Shown: piece by piece, positions 45,892 to 55,824 of the stretch
Position numbering within the stretch: position 1 is the stretch's first letter
Layout of the letters: every line of letters starts with the position of its first letter
Translations under genes and position numbers: made by a program
The notes under the pieces: model-generated
Databases searched by the model: none
What the model saw: the letters and a program-made list of their open reading frames with translations, nothing else
What the model was told of the DNA's origin: nothing
NCBI RefSeq assembly: GCF_004421105.1
Contig: NZ_CP038033.1
Span: 1,507,659 to 1,571,658, forward strand
Length of the DNA stretch: 64,000 nt
Reading direction: 5' to 3'
Origin: Nitrosococcus wardiae
Lineage (GTDB): Bacteria; Pseudomonadota; Gammaproteobacteria; Nitrosococcales; Nitrosococcaceae

Positions 45892-46803
45892 GTGAATAAG
45901 AATAACGTTATTATTACAGGGGTACCACGTTCAGGCACCACATTAGCCTGTTATTTATTAAACAAAGTACCCAATATGTTAGCATTGCATGAGCCAATGG
46001 AAGTGGCTGAGTTTGCAAAATTATCTGATGATCAGATATGCAAAAAAATAAATGATTTTTTTTTTCAAAACAGAAAATCCTTATTGGAGAATAAGACTGT
46101 AATTTCTCGGCATGTTGGTGGCAAAATACCATCTAATATAGTTGGGCTCTCTCTTTCGCAGCAAATAAGAGCTTTCCCAAAACAATTTATTGGTAGTTTT
46201 ATGGGATTAAAGTTAAATCCAAAGCGGAAATTGAGAAAAGCGATTGCTGTTTCAGGAGAAATCAGGATTGATAAAGAACTTTCTCCAGATTTTATTTTGT
46301 GTTTAAAACATCCAGCAGCTTTTTCAGCAAAATTAGACATTCTAATGAATCATTTTCCTTCTTATGCAATTATACGTAATCCTCTTTCAGTATTGGCTTC
46401 TTGGAATACTGTAAAATTTATGTGGGATGGGCATAGCCTTATAGCAGAAAGCTTGGATATCTCTTTAGCTAATACATTAAGTAGGATTAATGACCGTATT
46501 GAACGCCAGTTGTATCTCCTATCGTGGTTTTTTGAGAAATATTACTCTATTTTACCAGTTGAGCATATTATCAAATACGAGAATATTGTTTATTCTGGGG
46601 GAAGGGCATTACAAATTATAGCAGAACAAGCATGTACACTAAATGAAGCATTAGATAGCAAGAATAAAAATAAGGTTTATGATAAGGAATTTGTCATATC
46701 AGTGGGAGAAAGATTATTAAATACATCAGGAGCCTATTGGGAATTTTATAAAAAGGAAAGTGTGGAGATGTTATTACAAGAATTTGAGGAAAAAAATAGC
46801 TAA
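45892..46803 (+). CDS. Sulfotransferase-like protein
   Basis: 303 residues, GTG start. N-terminal VIITGVPRSGTTLACYLLNK is the PAPS-binding P-loop-like motif, and SYAIIRNPLSVLASWNTVKF the 3'-phosphate site (R-N-P). The second half is helical and less conserved. A second sulfotransferase of a different subtype from the one at 43.4 kb. Likely modifies the same polysaccharide at another position; acceptor unknown. Confidence 0.82.
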   Translation: MNKNNVIITGVPRSGTTLACYLLNKVPNMLALHEPMEVAEFAKLSDDQICKKINDFFFQNRKSLLENKTVISRHVGGKIPSNIVGLSLSQQIRAFPKQFIGSFMGLKLNPKRKLRKAIAVSGEIRIDKELSPDFILCLKHPAAFSAKLDILMNHFPSYAIIRNPLSVLASWNTVKFMWDGHSLIAESLDISLANTLSRINDRIERQLYLLSWFFEKYYSILPVEHIIKYENIVYSGGRALQIIAEQACTLNEALDSKNKNKVYDKEFVISVGERLLNTSGAYWEFYKKESVEMLLQEFEEKNS

Positions 46804-46839
46804 TATGTTATGTAATGCTATACTTAAAAAGGTAACTTT

Positions 46840-47847
46840 ATGTCTATCTACGTATTTAGTCCCCATTCAAATATTCCTTATGGCGGAATTAGGGTATTTT
46901 ATCGATATGTAGATATTTTGAATAAGAACGGGTTCGATGCTTATATTGTTCATGACAAGCCAAACTTTAGATGTGAATGGTTTGAAAATGACACTCAGAT
47001 AGCCTATGTAGATAAAATAATAAGCTTTTTAAGAAAAAAGAAATCCCATAATGATGTGTATTTAAAGTGGCCCTTGAGAAAAATTCTTCCAAACGATTAT
47101 ATGGTTATTCCAGCTATTCACAGTCAAAAATTAGTTGAGTTAGCAAAAGGTGTAAAAAAAATTATTTTTAATCAAGGTTGCTATGCAGTATTTTCTAGAT
47201 ATTTTTTTGATGAAGAAAAAATAATTGCTCCTTTTGATCATGAAGATGTTATTTCAGCAATTGTAGTATCAAAAGATAGTTATAATTATCTTAATTATGT
47301 ATTTCCTCATATACCAATACATCGACATTTCAATTCTATAAGCTTAGATTTATTTTCATATCAGATAAAAAAAAAGAAGCAAATCTGCTATATGCCGAAA
47401 GCGCATACGAAAGATATAAGGCAAGTAATTAATATACTTAAGCTTCGCAGCGCTCTTAAAGATTTTGAGCTAGTTCCTATCATAGACAAAAGTGAGAAGG
47501 AAGTTGCTTCTATTATGAAGGAATCTGCTATTTTTCTTAGCTTTAGCCATGCTGAAGGATTTGGCTTACCCCCTGTTGAAGCAATGGCGTGTGGATGTAT
47601 TGTTATTGGATATCATGGTCAAGGTGGAAGAGAATACTTTAATCCTGAGTTTTCCTTTCCTATAGAAGAGGGTGATATAGTTACATTTTCGAAAACAATT
47701 GAAAATGTCATATTAGATTATGATTTAAAAAAGCAGTGCTTTGATAGGAAAATAAAATTGGCAAGAGACTTTGTAGAGAAAAATTATTCTCCAACAAAAG
47801 AAGAAGAAAATGTCCTTAATTTTTGGAATAGTATGACTAAAAATTGA
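46840..47847 (+). CDS. Glycosyltransferase, GT-B fold (GT4-like)
   Basis: 335 residues. The C-terminal donor site is clear: AIFLSFSHAEGFGLPPVEAM followed by ACGCIVIGYHGQGGREYF. The N-terminal region (IYVFSPHSNIPYGGIRVFYR) fits the acceptor domain of a GT-B enzyme. Very AT-rich coding sequence like its neighbours. Adds one sugar of the repeat; specificity unknown. Confidence 0.82.
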   Translation: MSIYVFSPHSNIPYGGIRVFYRYVDILNKNGFDAYIVHDKPNFRCEWFENDTQIAYVDKIISFLRKKKSHNDVYLKWPLRKILPNDYMVIPAIHSQKLVELAKGVKKIIFNQGCYAVFSRYFFDEEKIIAPFDHEDVISAIVVSKDSYNYLNYVFPHIPIHRHFNSISLDLFSYQIKKKKQICYMPKAHTKDIRQVINILKLRSALKDFELVPIIDKSEKEVASIMKESAIFLSFSHAEGFGLPPVEAMACGCIVIGYHGQGGREYFNPEFSFPIEEGDIVTFSKTIENVILDYDLKKQCFDRKIKLARDFVEKNYSPTKEEENVLNFWNSMTKN

Positions 47848-47969
47848 GTTACTCATTGGTTATTAAATATATCTTTACTTACGCTATACATTATCCTAAT
47901 GTTTTTAAATCACTTATCACTTTTAATTTGAAATTTAATGATTTCTAGCTAGTTTTAAGGAAAAAACAA

Positions 47970-49217
47970 GTGATATATGCTTATTTACTGTTGATTATTG
48001 CGATAGCGAATGATCTTTTTGATCTAGTGCCTAATACACACGTTCCCGGTAAATTTAATATAAAAGATGTCGGCATCGCCCTGATCGGTATAGGTATTTT
48101 GTTTTATATTTTTAAAGGAAAAGATTTTCGTCGTTTATCTAATTTTTTTACCTGCTATATTTTTCTTTATTTTATTCTTTTATTAACACAAGTTTCGGTT
48201 GCATCTTTTTATTATTCTCAATCAATTTTTGATGGACTCATTGCTGCCAGAGATCAGTTTTTTTATTATTTTTTCTTTCCTTTATGTTTGTTTGCTCTTG
48301 ACGATATCAAAAAAATAAAAAAATTTTTAGATATTCTTTCAATTACAGCAGTAACATTAATTTTTCTTTCTCTAGTTAACTACTTTGGTCCAATTATATT
48401 TTACCACCAGTGGGCTGATGGACATGGTATCCGTTCTGGAATTGTTCGGGCCTATATCCCTGCCATGGGAATCTTGGTATTTGGTGCTATTTGGCAATTT
48501 ATAAAATACCTTAACGAAAAAAAATTATTTACGCGCTCGCTATTGATGTTTTTAATAATATTTGGTGGTATCTTGTTTCGCCAAACTCGTAGTTATATTT
48601 TAGGAGTTACTATAATAATTATTATAATGCTTGCAGCTAGAAGGCATTTCAAAATTTTATTTGGCTTTGGTTTTTTCTTGTTAGCTTTTTCTTTGTCCCT
48701 TGAACTTACAACAGGGCAGAGTTTATTGCTTAATGCATTTAGGACGGCTTTTGTAGATTTTGCTGAAGGGGAAGGTACTTGGGGAGCTCGTCTACAACAA
48801 ATTAGAACAACATCAGATATAGTTTTAGAAAATTTCTGGACAGGCAGTGGGGGTCTTGTGGTACGCGGAAGCGGTGATGGATGGGCATCTCTGGGTTCGT
48901 TATTGGACGTTGCTTTAAACACAGATTTGGGTTACTGGACTTGGATAAAATTTTTTGGATTTCCCGGCATAGTATTAATGATTATATTAATTATGGGATT
49001 TTATTTATATGCTATATCTATTAAAAATAAAGGGGGAGATACAAAAATTGTACAGTTTACATGGTATTATTTCACCTATGTGTTGCTTATTATGGTTACC
49101 GCTGGTGCCCTTACATCTATATCAGGAATTATATTGTTATGTGTGGCTTGGGCATCTCTTGTTAATGCTACACAAGCTGGAGTGCAATTTCAATCCACAA
49201 ATCATAATCTCTCTTAA
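47970..49217 (+). CDS. O-antigen/EPS polymerase-like membrane protein (Wzy)
   Basis: 415 residues, GTG start after AAGGAAAA. About ten hydrophobic segments with a large loop in the second half (LQQIRTTSDIVLENFWTGSG) typical of Wzy/O-antigen-ligase-type proteins. It would join repeat units at the periplasmic face after the flippase. Wzy proteins have little sequence identity, so the call rests on topology and context. Confidence 0.75.
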   Translation: MIYAYLLLIIAIANDLFDLVPNTHVPGKFNIKDVGIALIGIGILFYIFKGKDFRRLSNFFTCYIFLYFILLLTQVSVASFYYSQSIFDGLIAARDQFFYYFFFPLCLFALDDIKKIKKFLDILSITAVTLIFLSLVNYFGPIIFYHQWADGHGIRSGIVRAYIPAMGILVFGAIWQFIKYLNEKKLFTRSLLMFLIIFGGILFRQTRSYILGVTIIIIIMLAARRHFKILFGFGFFLLAFSLSLELTTGQSLLLNAFRTAFVDFAEGEGTWGARLQQIRTTSDIVLENFWTGSGGLVVRGSGDGWASLGSLLDVALNTDLGYWTWIKFFGFPGIVLMIILIMGFYLYAISIKNKGGDTKIVQFTWYYFTYVLLIMVTAGALTSISGIILLCVAWASLVNATQAGVQFQSTNHNLS

Positions 49218-49413
49218 ATGCCAAGCGTCAACTATCGACTAGCGATAGCTAGATAACCGCACTATATAATTTGAGCATTAAACTATCTTCTCTCTTTTTG
49301 ATTGGTAAGAAAGCTACAGTAATGCCCTTTAACCCGCAGCCCTAATTTGAATCCTTCGCTTAGGAGTGGGAGGACAAATATAATAGCTACTAAGCAAAGA
49401 GGAGAAACAGAGG

Positions 49414-50187
49414 ATGAATGTAGAAAAATTGCTGCGTACATTGCAAGTTAATTTCCCCTATCTTTTAGAAGCTAAATTCACATTGATGAGGCTATTTAGA
49501 AATGGATTAAGTTTGCCCTTTGAAAAGGATTTCTATGCTATCTCTTTGTTTCCCGATGTTGACGAATGGCTGTTTTTAGATGTTGGAGCTAACAGGGGCC
49601 AAAGTACTGATGCCATCCTTATGAACAGAAGAAATGCTCGTCTGCAGCTATTTGAACCTAATCAACTTCTTTGTCAGAAACTTAGACGTTTGTTTAGTAA
49701 TGACAAAAGAATAATCATTAACAATTTTGGTCTTGGGAGTGAGTCTACAGAAGGTGTTCTTTATATACCTTTCTATAAGAAGTGGATGTTTGATGGTCTT
49801 GCTTCTTTTAGTGAACAAAATGCGAGAAACTGGTTAAGCAATAATAGAATCTATTTTTACAATGAGTCTTTTCTTGCTTTGAAAGAAGTAAAATGCCAGA
49901 TAAAAAGGTTAGATGAATTGGAATTGGCGCCTTTTTTCATTAAAATTGATATACAAGGCTATGAATATCAAGCCTTAAAGGGTGGCGAACAGACTATCCA
50001 GAAATATAAACCAATTTTGCTTTTAGAGTCGCCAGACGATAGGATTGTTAAATATTTAAAAGGGTTTAACTATCAGTTCTATGCTTTTAAAGCAGGAAAA
50101 TTTTTTCCGGATACCTTCGGTTCTCCAAATACTTTTTTTATGACAAAGGAGAAAGCATATTTAGTAAAAAATAATATAGGAAAATAA
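49414..50187 (+). CDS. FkbM-family methyltransferase
   Basis: 257 residues; GGAG lies 9 bp upstream of the ATG. SAM site LFLDVGANRGQSTDAILMNR, then LQLFEPNQLLCQKLRRLF and the FkbM hallmark FFIKIDIQGYEYQALKGGEQ. Probably O-methylates a sugar of the polysaccharide. Last intact gene of the AT-rich EPS block; a decayed IS region follows. Confidence 0.9.
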   Translation: MNVEKLLRTLQVNFPYLLEAKFTLMRLFRNGLSLPFEKDFYAISLFPDVDEWLFLDVGANRGQSTDAILMNRRNARLQLFEPNQLLCQKLRRLFSNDKRIIINNFGLGSESTEGVLYIPFYKKWMFDGLASFSEQNARNWLSNNRIYFYNESFLALKEVKCQIKRLDELELAPFFIKIDIQGYEYQALKGGEQTIQKYKPILLLESPDDRIVKYLKGFNYQFYAFKAGKFFPDTFGSPNTFFMTKEKAYLVKNNIGK

Positions 50188-50203
50188 TTTGACAAGCAAA
50201 AAT

Positions 50204-50220
50204 TACTACTGTCCCACAAA
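50204..50220. repeat. Isolated IS-end-like sequence
   Basis: TACTACTGTCCCACAAA matches the left end of the IS4-type element at 58020 (CACTACTGTCCCATAAA) in 14 of 17 bases or better. No matching second end or transposase of that type follows, so it may be the footprint of a deleted copy. Confidence 0.4.
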
Positions 50221-50303
50221 GGGCTAATGAAAAAATGTCTCTAAACAATTCTCAGCCCCGTCTGTCCAGTAAGTTGAGACAATGACAAAAAGCGGAGACA
50301 GTG

Positions 50304-50580
50304 ATGAAAGCTGAGGCCATAAGTTTTTTAAGTGGCAAACCTGTTTTCCCAGCGATAAAGCGTGCGTACAATTTCTGGCCGAACGACGATGGCCAAACGG
50401 GTTTATTTGCCCGCAATGCGGTCATGATAAAGCGCACCTGATAACAACCCGCCCGTTGTATCAATGTGCGAGCTGCCGTTACCAAGTGTCGGTGACCGCC
50501 GGAACGATTTTTCATTCCACGAAGGTGCCCTTAAGGAAAGGGTTCTGGGCCATCCTCCCGGTTACTCAATCTCTGCGTCG
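50304..50580 (+). pseudogene. IS1595-family transposase remnant
   Basis: An intact start (ATGAAAGCTGAG) with ribosome-binding site leads after a frameshift (about 50340-50350) into RRWPNGFICPQCGHDKAHLI, YQCASCRYQVSVTAGTIF and HSTKVPLRKGFWAI. The paired CPQC/CASC zinc ribbon and the TAGTIFHSTKVPL block are diagnostic of IS1595-type transposases. It stops after about 90 codons; the catalytic DDE domain is gone. Confidence 0.85.
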
Positions 50581-50784
50581 ATCATGCCCCAGTGCCATTA
50601 TCGTGGGCTGAAAATTCATGAGAGGTATTAATGAAAAAGGCCTGAAAACCGACTTGTTTTGCTCGACCCCTTTGCGATAAAGGGCGTCGGCTACCACACA
50701 CTGTACCCGCACCTGGGGAGGGCCATGACAAAAGGCCGACCATAGCCTCAGGGCCCACCCGAGCTTGCTCGGGTAGCGTGGATC

Positions 50785-51725
50785 TCAGGCGGGCGGCGGG
50801 GGCCGCTCCCGCTTGGGCACACCCCGGCGGCGCAGGGTCTTCTCCTCCCGGCGCCAGCGCTGCTGGACCGGGTCAGGCTGATAGAAGCCAAAGTTCGCCG
50901 GAAGGATGACCGCCTCAGTGACGAGCAGTCGCATTACCAGACTTTGGCCATTGACAAAACCCCCGCTGCCCGGGTGTTTGACTTTATGGACATAGCTGAT
51001 GCGCTGGGTGACCTTAGCATGGGGATTGAGGACATCGTCAACGATCCAGACCCCCTGGATCCCATAGCGGGCCAGCACCACCGTCACGCTGGCTCGCAAC
51101 AGCCCGCTCCAGGGCAGCTTGGCGCAACGAAACATCCACGTCAGTGCCCGGGCCGAATACCGCCCCCACTGGCCCGCTCAAAGCGCACCTAGTACAGCGA
51201 TTCGGTGATCATCATGCCCATCAGGCAAAACCCCAACCAATGACGTTGAACTCGGCTTAGACCTTGCGGGGTACCGCGCTAGGCCCGCAGCTGTTCATCA
51301 AGGACTTCCAGGTAGGCGCGCACAAACGGCAAGGGTTCGCTGATGAGCATCACAGGCACCGACGACAAGTCAGAATAGAAAAGCTATTCTACATCATGGG
51401 GGCAGCAGGCCAGCCGTCCGATGTCGAGGGCTCAAGTCATCACGCGGGTTCGCCCTGACGCCGCCGCCCTCTCATTCGCTCAGTTTCTTGTCAAGCACTA
51501 AAAACTAGGGAATCGAGCGGAAGAAACATTGCAGACGGCGATAGTTGGATGCGAGTTTGGCCCGGCCAGAGTAAAGCCGGCGTAATCTCGGCCAGGTTGA
51601 CCGTGCGTATCTGAAAGCAGCGCCAGGATAAAGTGAGCCAGAAACGACAAGCGTGCTCTCTGTAGTCCAGGTGTTCGGCCAGGGCCTGCTTGAGAAGGTG
51701 TTTGGACGAAAAGGGAACCTCATGA
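50785..51725 (-). pseudogene. DDE transposase remnant (IS4-like)
   Basis: The C-terminal part is readable on the minus strand (50785-51135): IQGVWIVDDVLNPHAKVTQR, then GQSLVMRLLVTEAVILPANF and GFYQPDPVQQRWRREEKTLR, the pattern of a DDE transposase around its first Asp. Upstream to 51725 other frames give transposase-like pieces (YREHACRFWLTLSWRCFQIR), so at least two frameshifts exist. Family beyond IS4-like DDE is uncertain. Confidence 0.7.
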
Positions 51726-51829
51726 GAATCTCGACTTCAATAGCCAGTAGTGCTTACAGTTTAGAGCGATTCATCTGGAATCATAAGGCTGAACATTCTG
51801 TCGCGTACTGAGATAATTTAGATAAATTT

Positions 51830-52729
51830 ATGGAAAACAGATATCGAGTTGTAATTATTTCCCCTTGCCGAGACGAAGAAGCTACTCTTGAGCGCACTAT
51901 TGGATGTATGTGCAAGCAGACATATCCTCCAGACAGGTGGATCGTTGTCGATGATGGCTCTCGAGATCATACGCCGGAGATACTTAAGAAGGCTGCGGTG
52001 AATATTCCGTGGCTACGTATTATAAAAAGGCCAGATCGAGGTTATCGTAAGGTTGGTGGTGGCGTTATAGATGCCTTTAATGATGGTTTGCAGGCTGTTG
52101 ATTTAGATTATGATTTCATAGCCAAGATGGATGTCGATCTTGAGTTTTCACCAAGATATATTGAATGCTTACTGAAATATTTTCAAAATGATCCGAAACT
52201 TGCGGCAGCGAGTGGTAAGGTATATCGAAGGGAGAATATGAAGCTAGTCGAGGAATACATGATTGATGAAATGGTGGCGGGCCAATTTAAATTCTATCGA
52301 CGTGAGGCTTTTGAACGCATTGGTGGTTTTGTTCGCGAGGTAATGTGGGATGGTATAGATTTCCATCAGGCGCGCTTGGAAGGGTATCATACTGCAAGTT
52401 TTCATGATCCAGAGCTAAGAATTATTCACCTTCGTTTAATGGGTTCGTCTGATCGCAATATCTATCGTGGTCGTATACGCTGGGGCCGAGGACAGTGGTT
52501 TATGGGCTCGTGCTTTCCTTATGTTTTTGCAAGTGGTCTTTTTCGTATGCGAGAAAAGCCGTATTTTATCGGTGGATTCTTAATTGTCTGTGGCTACTTA
52601 ATAGCGGCACTACATAGAGAACGTCGCTATAATGATCTGCGCTTTCGCCAGGAACTCCGACGTTGGCAATATACGCGTTTAAGAAAAATTTTTTTCGGTA
52701 ATATTCTTCATCGAGACGCTGATAATTGA
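51830..52729 (+). CDS. Glycosyltransferase family 2
   Basis: 299 residues. GT-A motifs: VVIISPCRDEEATLERTIGC, WIVVDDGSRDHTPEIL, FIAKMDVDLEFSPRYI (DxD) and the acceptor-side RRWGRGQWF-like RIRWGRGQWFMGSC. No terminal membrane helix pair except a weak IGGFLIVCGYLIAAL. No clear ribosome-binding site at ATG 51830. It ends 1 bp before the WecG/TagA-family gene, so the two are co-transcribed. Flanked on both sides by IS debris. Confidence 0.85.
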   Translation: MENRYRVVIISPCRDEEATLERTIGCMCKQTYPPDRWIVVDDGSRDHTPEILKKAAVNIPWLRIIKRPDRGYRKVGGGVIDAFNDGLQAVDLDYDFIAKMDVDLEFSPRYIECLLKYFQNDPKLAAASGKVYRRENMKLVEEYMIDEMVAGQFKFYRREAFERIGGFVREVMWDGIDFHQARLEGYHTASFHDPELRIIHLRLMGSSDRNIYRGRIRWGRGQWFMGSCFPYVFASGLFRMREKPYFIGGFLIVCGYLIAALHRERRYNDLRFRQELRRWQYTRLRKIFFGNILHRDADN

Positions 52730-52730
52730 T

Positions 52731-53510
52731 ATGGATAGCCCGGTGCAAGTTGTTTATCTTTATGGATTACCCTTAGCAAGGATTAGTCAAAGTAAAACAG
52801 TAGAGTGGGTTTTCGAAAGAATATCTTCTGGGAAAGGTAGTTGGATTATCACTGCTAACATAGATCACCTACAACGTTATGTCTCGGACAAGAGAATTGC
52901 AGATCTTTACAAGAAAGCTGATCTCATTGTCGCTGATGGTGTTCCAATATTATGGGCAACACGCATCTTGGGTTATCCGCTAATTGAACGCGTTGCAGGA
53001 GCAGATTTAGTATGGTCGCTTACGGAGCAAGCAGCTTATTCCGGGCGCAGTATATATCTATTGGGAGGAACTCCTGGCACTGCCAATAAAGCTGTTCGAT
53101 GTTTCTGTGAGCGATGGCCAGAACTTCGTATTGCAGGGACATCAGATCAGAAATTTTCCAGCTATCCCACTATTGAAGAGCAGAATACCCTACGCATTAT
53201 GCTAGAAGCAGCAAAACCTGACTTAATATATGTAGCCTTAGGATCACCGAAGCAAGAGTTCGTAATTGCTGCATTACGACCATATTTTCCAAATGCCACT
53301 TGGATGGGAGTAGGAATCAGTTTAAATTTTGTTACTGGTGAGATACGTCGTGCACCAGTTTGGATGCAGAAAGTTGGGCTAGAATGGGCACATCGCATGT
53401 TGCAGGAACCGCGTCGTTTAGTAGGACGTTATCTAATTAATAATCTTCCTTTTACTATTCTATTACTCGTAAAGAGTTTCTGCTCACGGGTTATGCGATT
53501 AAAGTATTAG
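52731..53510 (+). CDS. WecG/TagA/CpsF-family glycosyltransferase (GT26)
   Basis: 259 residues. Family motifs: ITANIDHLQRYVSDKRIADL, ADLIVADGVPILWATRILGY, ERVAGADLVWSLTEQAAYSG, IYLLGGTPGTANKAV and the C-terminal VALGSPKQEFVIAALRPYFP followed by GVGISLNFVTGEIRRAPVWM. Enzymes of this group add N-acetylmannosamine(uronic acid) or similar to an undecaprenyl-linked sugar early in assembly. Membrane-associated. Confidence 0.93.
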   Translation: MDSPVQVVYLYGLPLARISQSKTVEWVFERISSGKGSWIITANIDHLQRYVSDKRIADLYKKADLIVADGVPILWATRILGYPLIERVAGADLVWSLTEQAAYSGRSIYLLGGTPGTANKAVRCFCERWPELRIAGTSDQKFSSYPTIEEQNTLRIMLEAAKPDLIYVALGSPKQEFVIAALRPYFPNATWMGVGISLNFVTGEIRRAPVWMQKVGLEWAHRMLQEPRRLVGRYLINNLPFTILLLVKSFCSRVMRLKY

Positions 53511-53609
53511 GGCTCAATACGGTACAAAACCCAGATATTAGTAAGGATACCTCTAAAAATTCATTACTAGATGTAAAATAAGCCGAAATTCACACTAGCG
53601 AGAAGAGAG

Positions 53610-53880
53610 ATGCAGCGCAGTTTTTTTGAATAATTGATATAAAAAGGTAGGCGAGCGAGATCCTTTGATCGGGCTTGAGAAGTTAATTGACTGGGAAGGG
53701 TTTCGGGAGATCTTGCCGCGATGCTGGGAGAAGCTTAGGAAGAATGCAGCAGGCAGGAAAGCCTTTGATGTGGTCCTGATGTTCAAGGCCTTAGTGCTGC
53801 AACATCTTAGCGATTGAGAATTGGAATATCAAATCCGTGAACGCTATAGTTTCTGCTGTTTTCTGGGGCTTATCTCGACT
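53610..53880 (+). pseudogene. IS5-family transposase remnant
   Basis: Starts with MQRSFFE, then a stop and frameshift, then VGERDPLIGLEKLIDWEGF and AFDVVLMFKALVLQHLSD, in-frame TGA (53815-53817), ELEYQIRERYSFCCFLGL. This is the N-terminal quarter of an IS5-type transposase (LIDWE ... VLMFK.LVLQ.L.LSD...EYQI). The catalytic domain is missing. Confidence 0.85.
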
Positions 53881-53939
53881 TTGTACATTTTTAACTGGAG
53901 AAAGGCATCGCGACCTTATCTAGTAAGATAAAAAGTGCA

Positions 53940-54303
53940 GGCCTTGCTTGTGACTGACGGGGCACGTAGCAGAGGAAGTAGGGCAGTGCATACATGCCTT
54001 TGTAGAGCAGCAGAAGGGGGAGGTGGTGGAGCTGAATGTCCAGTTCGATCACGTTCATTTGTTGATATTGATGCCCCCGAAGGTCTCGCTCTCGGATTTT
54101 GTGGGAACGGTGAAGGGACGCACGGCGATACGGGTATTCAACAAATTTCGAGAGCTAAAGCGCCGACCGTACTGGGGTAATCGGTTTTGGGCGCGAGGGT
54201 ACTGTGTGAATACGGTGAGATTGGATGAGGCGAAGATCCGTGCGTATGTGCAGTACCAATAGAAACGCAAGCGCCGGGCAGAACAACAGGGCCTGGATGT
54301 CTA
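53940..54303 (+). pseudogene. IS200/IS605-type TnpA remnant
   Basis: Reads VQFDHVHLLILMPPKVSLSD, FVGTVKGRTAIRVFNKF and RPYWGNRFWARGYCVNTVRL, i.e. the HUH (His-x-His) motif and C-terminus of Y1 transposases. The catalytic Tyr region (IRAYVQYQ) is followed by an in-frame TAG (54260-54262) and then KRKRRAEQQGLDV and the original stop. The N-terminus is lost or out of frame. Confidence 0.85.
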
Positions 54304-54483
54304 GTTGATTGACGAGTGAAAGAGGGCACTTAAGCCTTGCCTCCTCTGGGCTGAGGTACAGACGGATAAAAGGGAATTGTTTAATTAAGAAACAAGCGGT
54401 TGCAAGAATAGAAGGAGTAGACAGGCACGGAGACATCTGATCTCATACGGGTCACGATTAAAAACCGAAGAGAGGTTGTTCCC

Positions 54484-55005
54484 GTGCCTGTGAAAAAGAT
54501 CTTACACCGGATGTTGTCGGAGATCATGCATTTAAAACGCTTGTGGACGTTGGTGTTGTTGGTGGAGACGGTCTTGGAGACGAAGCGGTTATCGGTAACC
54601 CAGCTGGGTCGGTCATTGAACTGACCGATTCAAGAGCTTAGCGGGATACGGTGGTCGGACCGGTTTATGGGGAATAAGTACGTCCAAGTCCAAAGCAAAG
54701 CGGTGTATGGGGAGCTAGTCAAGCGGTTAGTGGGAAGCAAACAACGGCCGTGGATACTGGTAGATTGGAGCCATCTACCGAATACGGAGTACTATGTGTT
54801 ACGGGCCGCGTTGGTGGCACCGGGACGGGCGTTGCCCCTCTATGAGACGGTCCATGCGCAATCGCAGCAGGGGAATGAGCGCGTGCACCGAGCTTTTTTA
54901 AAGACGCTCAAGGCGTTGTTACCGGCGGCGAGTCGGCCCGTGATTATCACGGACGCCGGATTTTATAATCCCTGGTTTAAGCAAAGTGAAGGAGATCCCG
55001 CATGA
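54484..55005 (+). pseudogene. IS4-family (IS10-like) transposase remnant
   Basis: GTG start, KRLWTLVLLVETVLETKRLS, VTQLGRSLN, in-frame TGA (54622-54624), then WILVDWSHLPNTEYYVLRAA (first catalytic Asp region), GRALPLYETVHAQSQQGN and VIITDAGFYNPWF (second Asp). The C-terminal YREK part is absent. Truncated next to an IS1-like remnant on the opposite strand. Confidence 0.85.
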
Positions 55006-55118
55006 GCTAATTCAGATTATTCGTCTATACCTCAGCTTTTAGAGGTAAATGCAAAACCCCCGATCTGCGGGTGGATTCTTTATTCGGGTAGTGTTCTAGA
55101 TCTGGCAGATTCCAAGGT

Positions 55119-55720
55119 TTACACTTGCACTCCAAATTCATATCGATTAATAAAAGGTCCAATGACAATATTAGAAAAGCAAATCGTTTTGCGTGCCAAT
55201 CGCTTAATGTGGGTGCGCAAGGTGAGATGTTTTCTTTCTATTTTTTGGGTATGTTGTATGCCGATTTGGTGTCTCTTACTGTCCAAATGGCGCTGATACG
55301 TGCCCCAATTATCGGTATAGAAACGAGTAATTCCAAAAGGCTCAAGAAGTCTTTTGAGTTTCAAAAAGACGGTGTCTTGATGGGTTCCCAAAACGTAGGT
55401 CAGCACCTGCCCACTGCGGTGGTCGATGGCATGCCACCACTAGCGTGGATGGGCTTTCTTTCCCACAAAATTCCACATTTCATCGACCTTCGCTTCCTTA
55501 ACCCGCAACATCTCCATCTCTACCTGCTCTGCAGTCAAACGCTTCAACAGCGCGAGGTTGACCGACTCAAGGCCGGACTCTTTTTTTTTAGTTCCATGAA
55601 TACCGTGCAGGGACTGATCTCTAAAACCCGCGCCATATCGCGTATACCACTGCCATTGAGCGCCATCTCGATGATCTGCTGCTTGACTTGAGGCAAGCGA
55701 CCCTTTATACACACTAATCT
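55119..55720 (-). pseudogene. IS1-family transposase remnant (InsA/InsB)
   Basis: InsA part: VKQQIIEMALNGSGIRDMAR, VLEISPCTVFMELKKK, running into an A8 stretch where IS1 elements shift frame, then InsB: AEQVEMEMLRVKEAKVDEMW, NFVGKKAHPR, in-frame TAG (about 55440), LTYVLGTHQDTVFLKLKRLL, ITRFYTDNWGTYQRHLD, IERKHLTLRTHIKRLARKTI. The zinc-finger N-terminus of InsA is truncated or scrambled. Inactive. Confidence 0.85.
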
Positions 55721-55824
55721 AAGCAAAAGGAGCGATGGGCACAAGCTTCATTCTGACATAAATAACGCTGCCTGTTGAAAACAGTCATAAAGAAGTTGAG
55801 GTAAAGTAAGAACACAAAAACATT

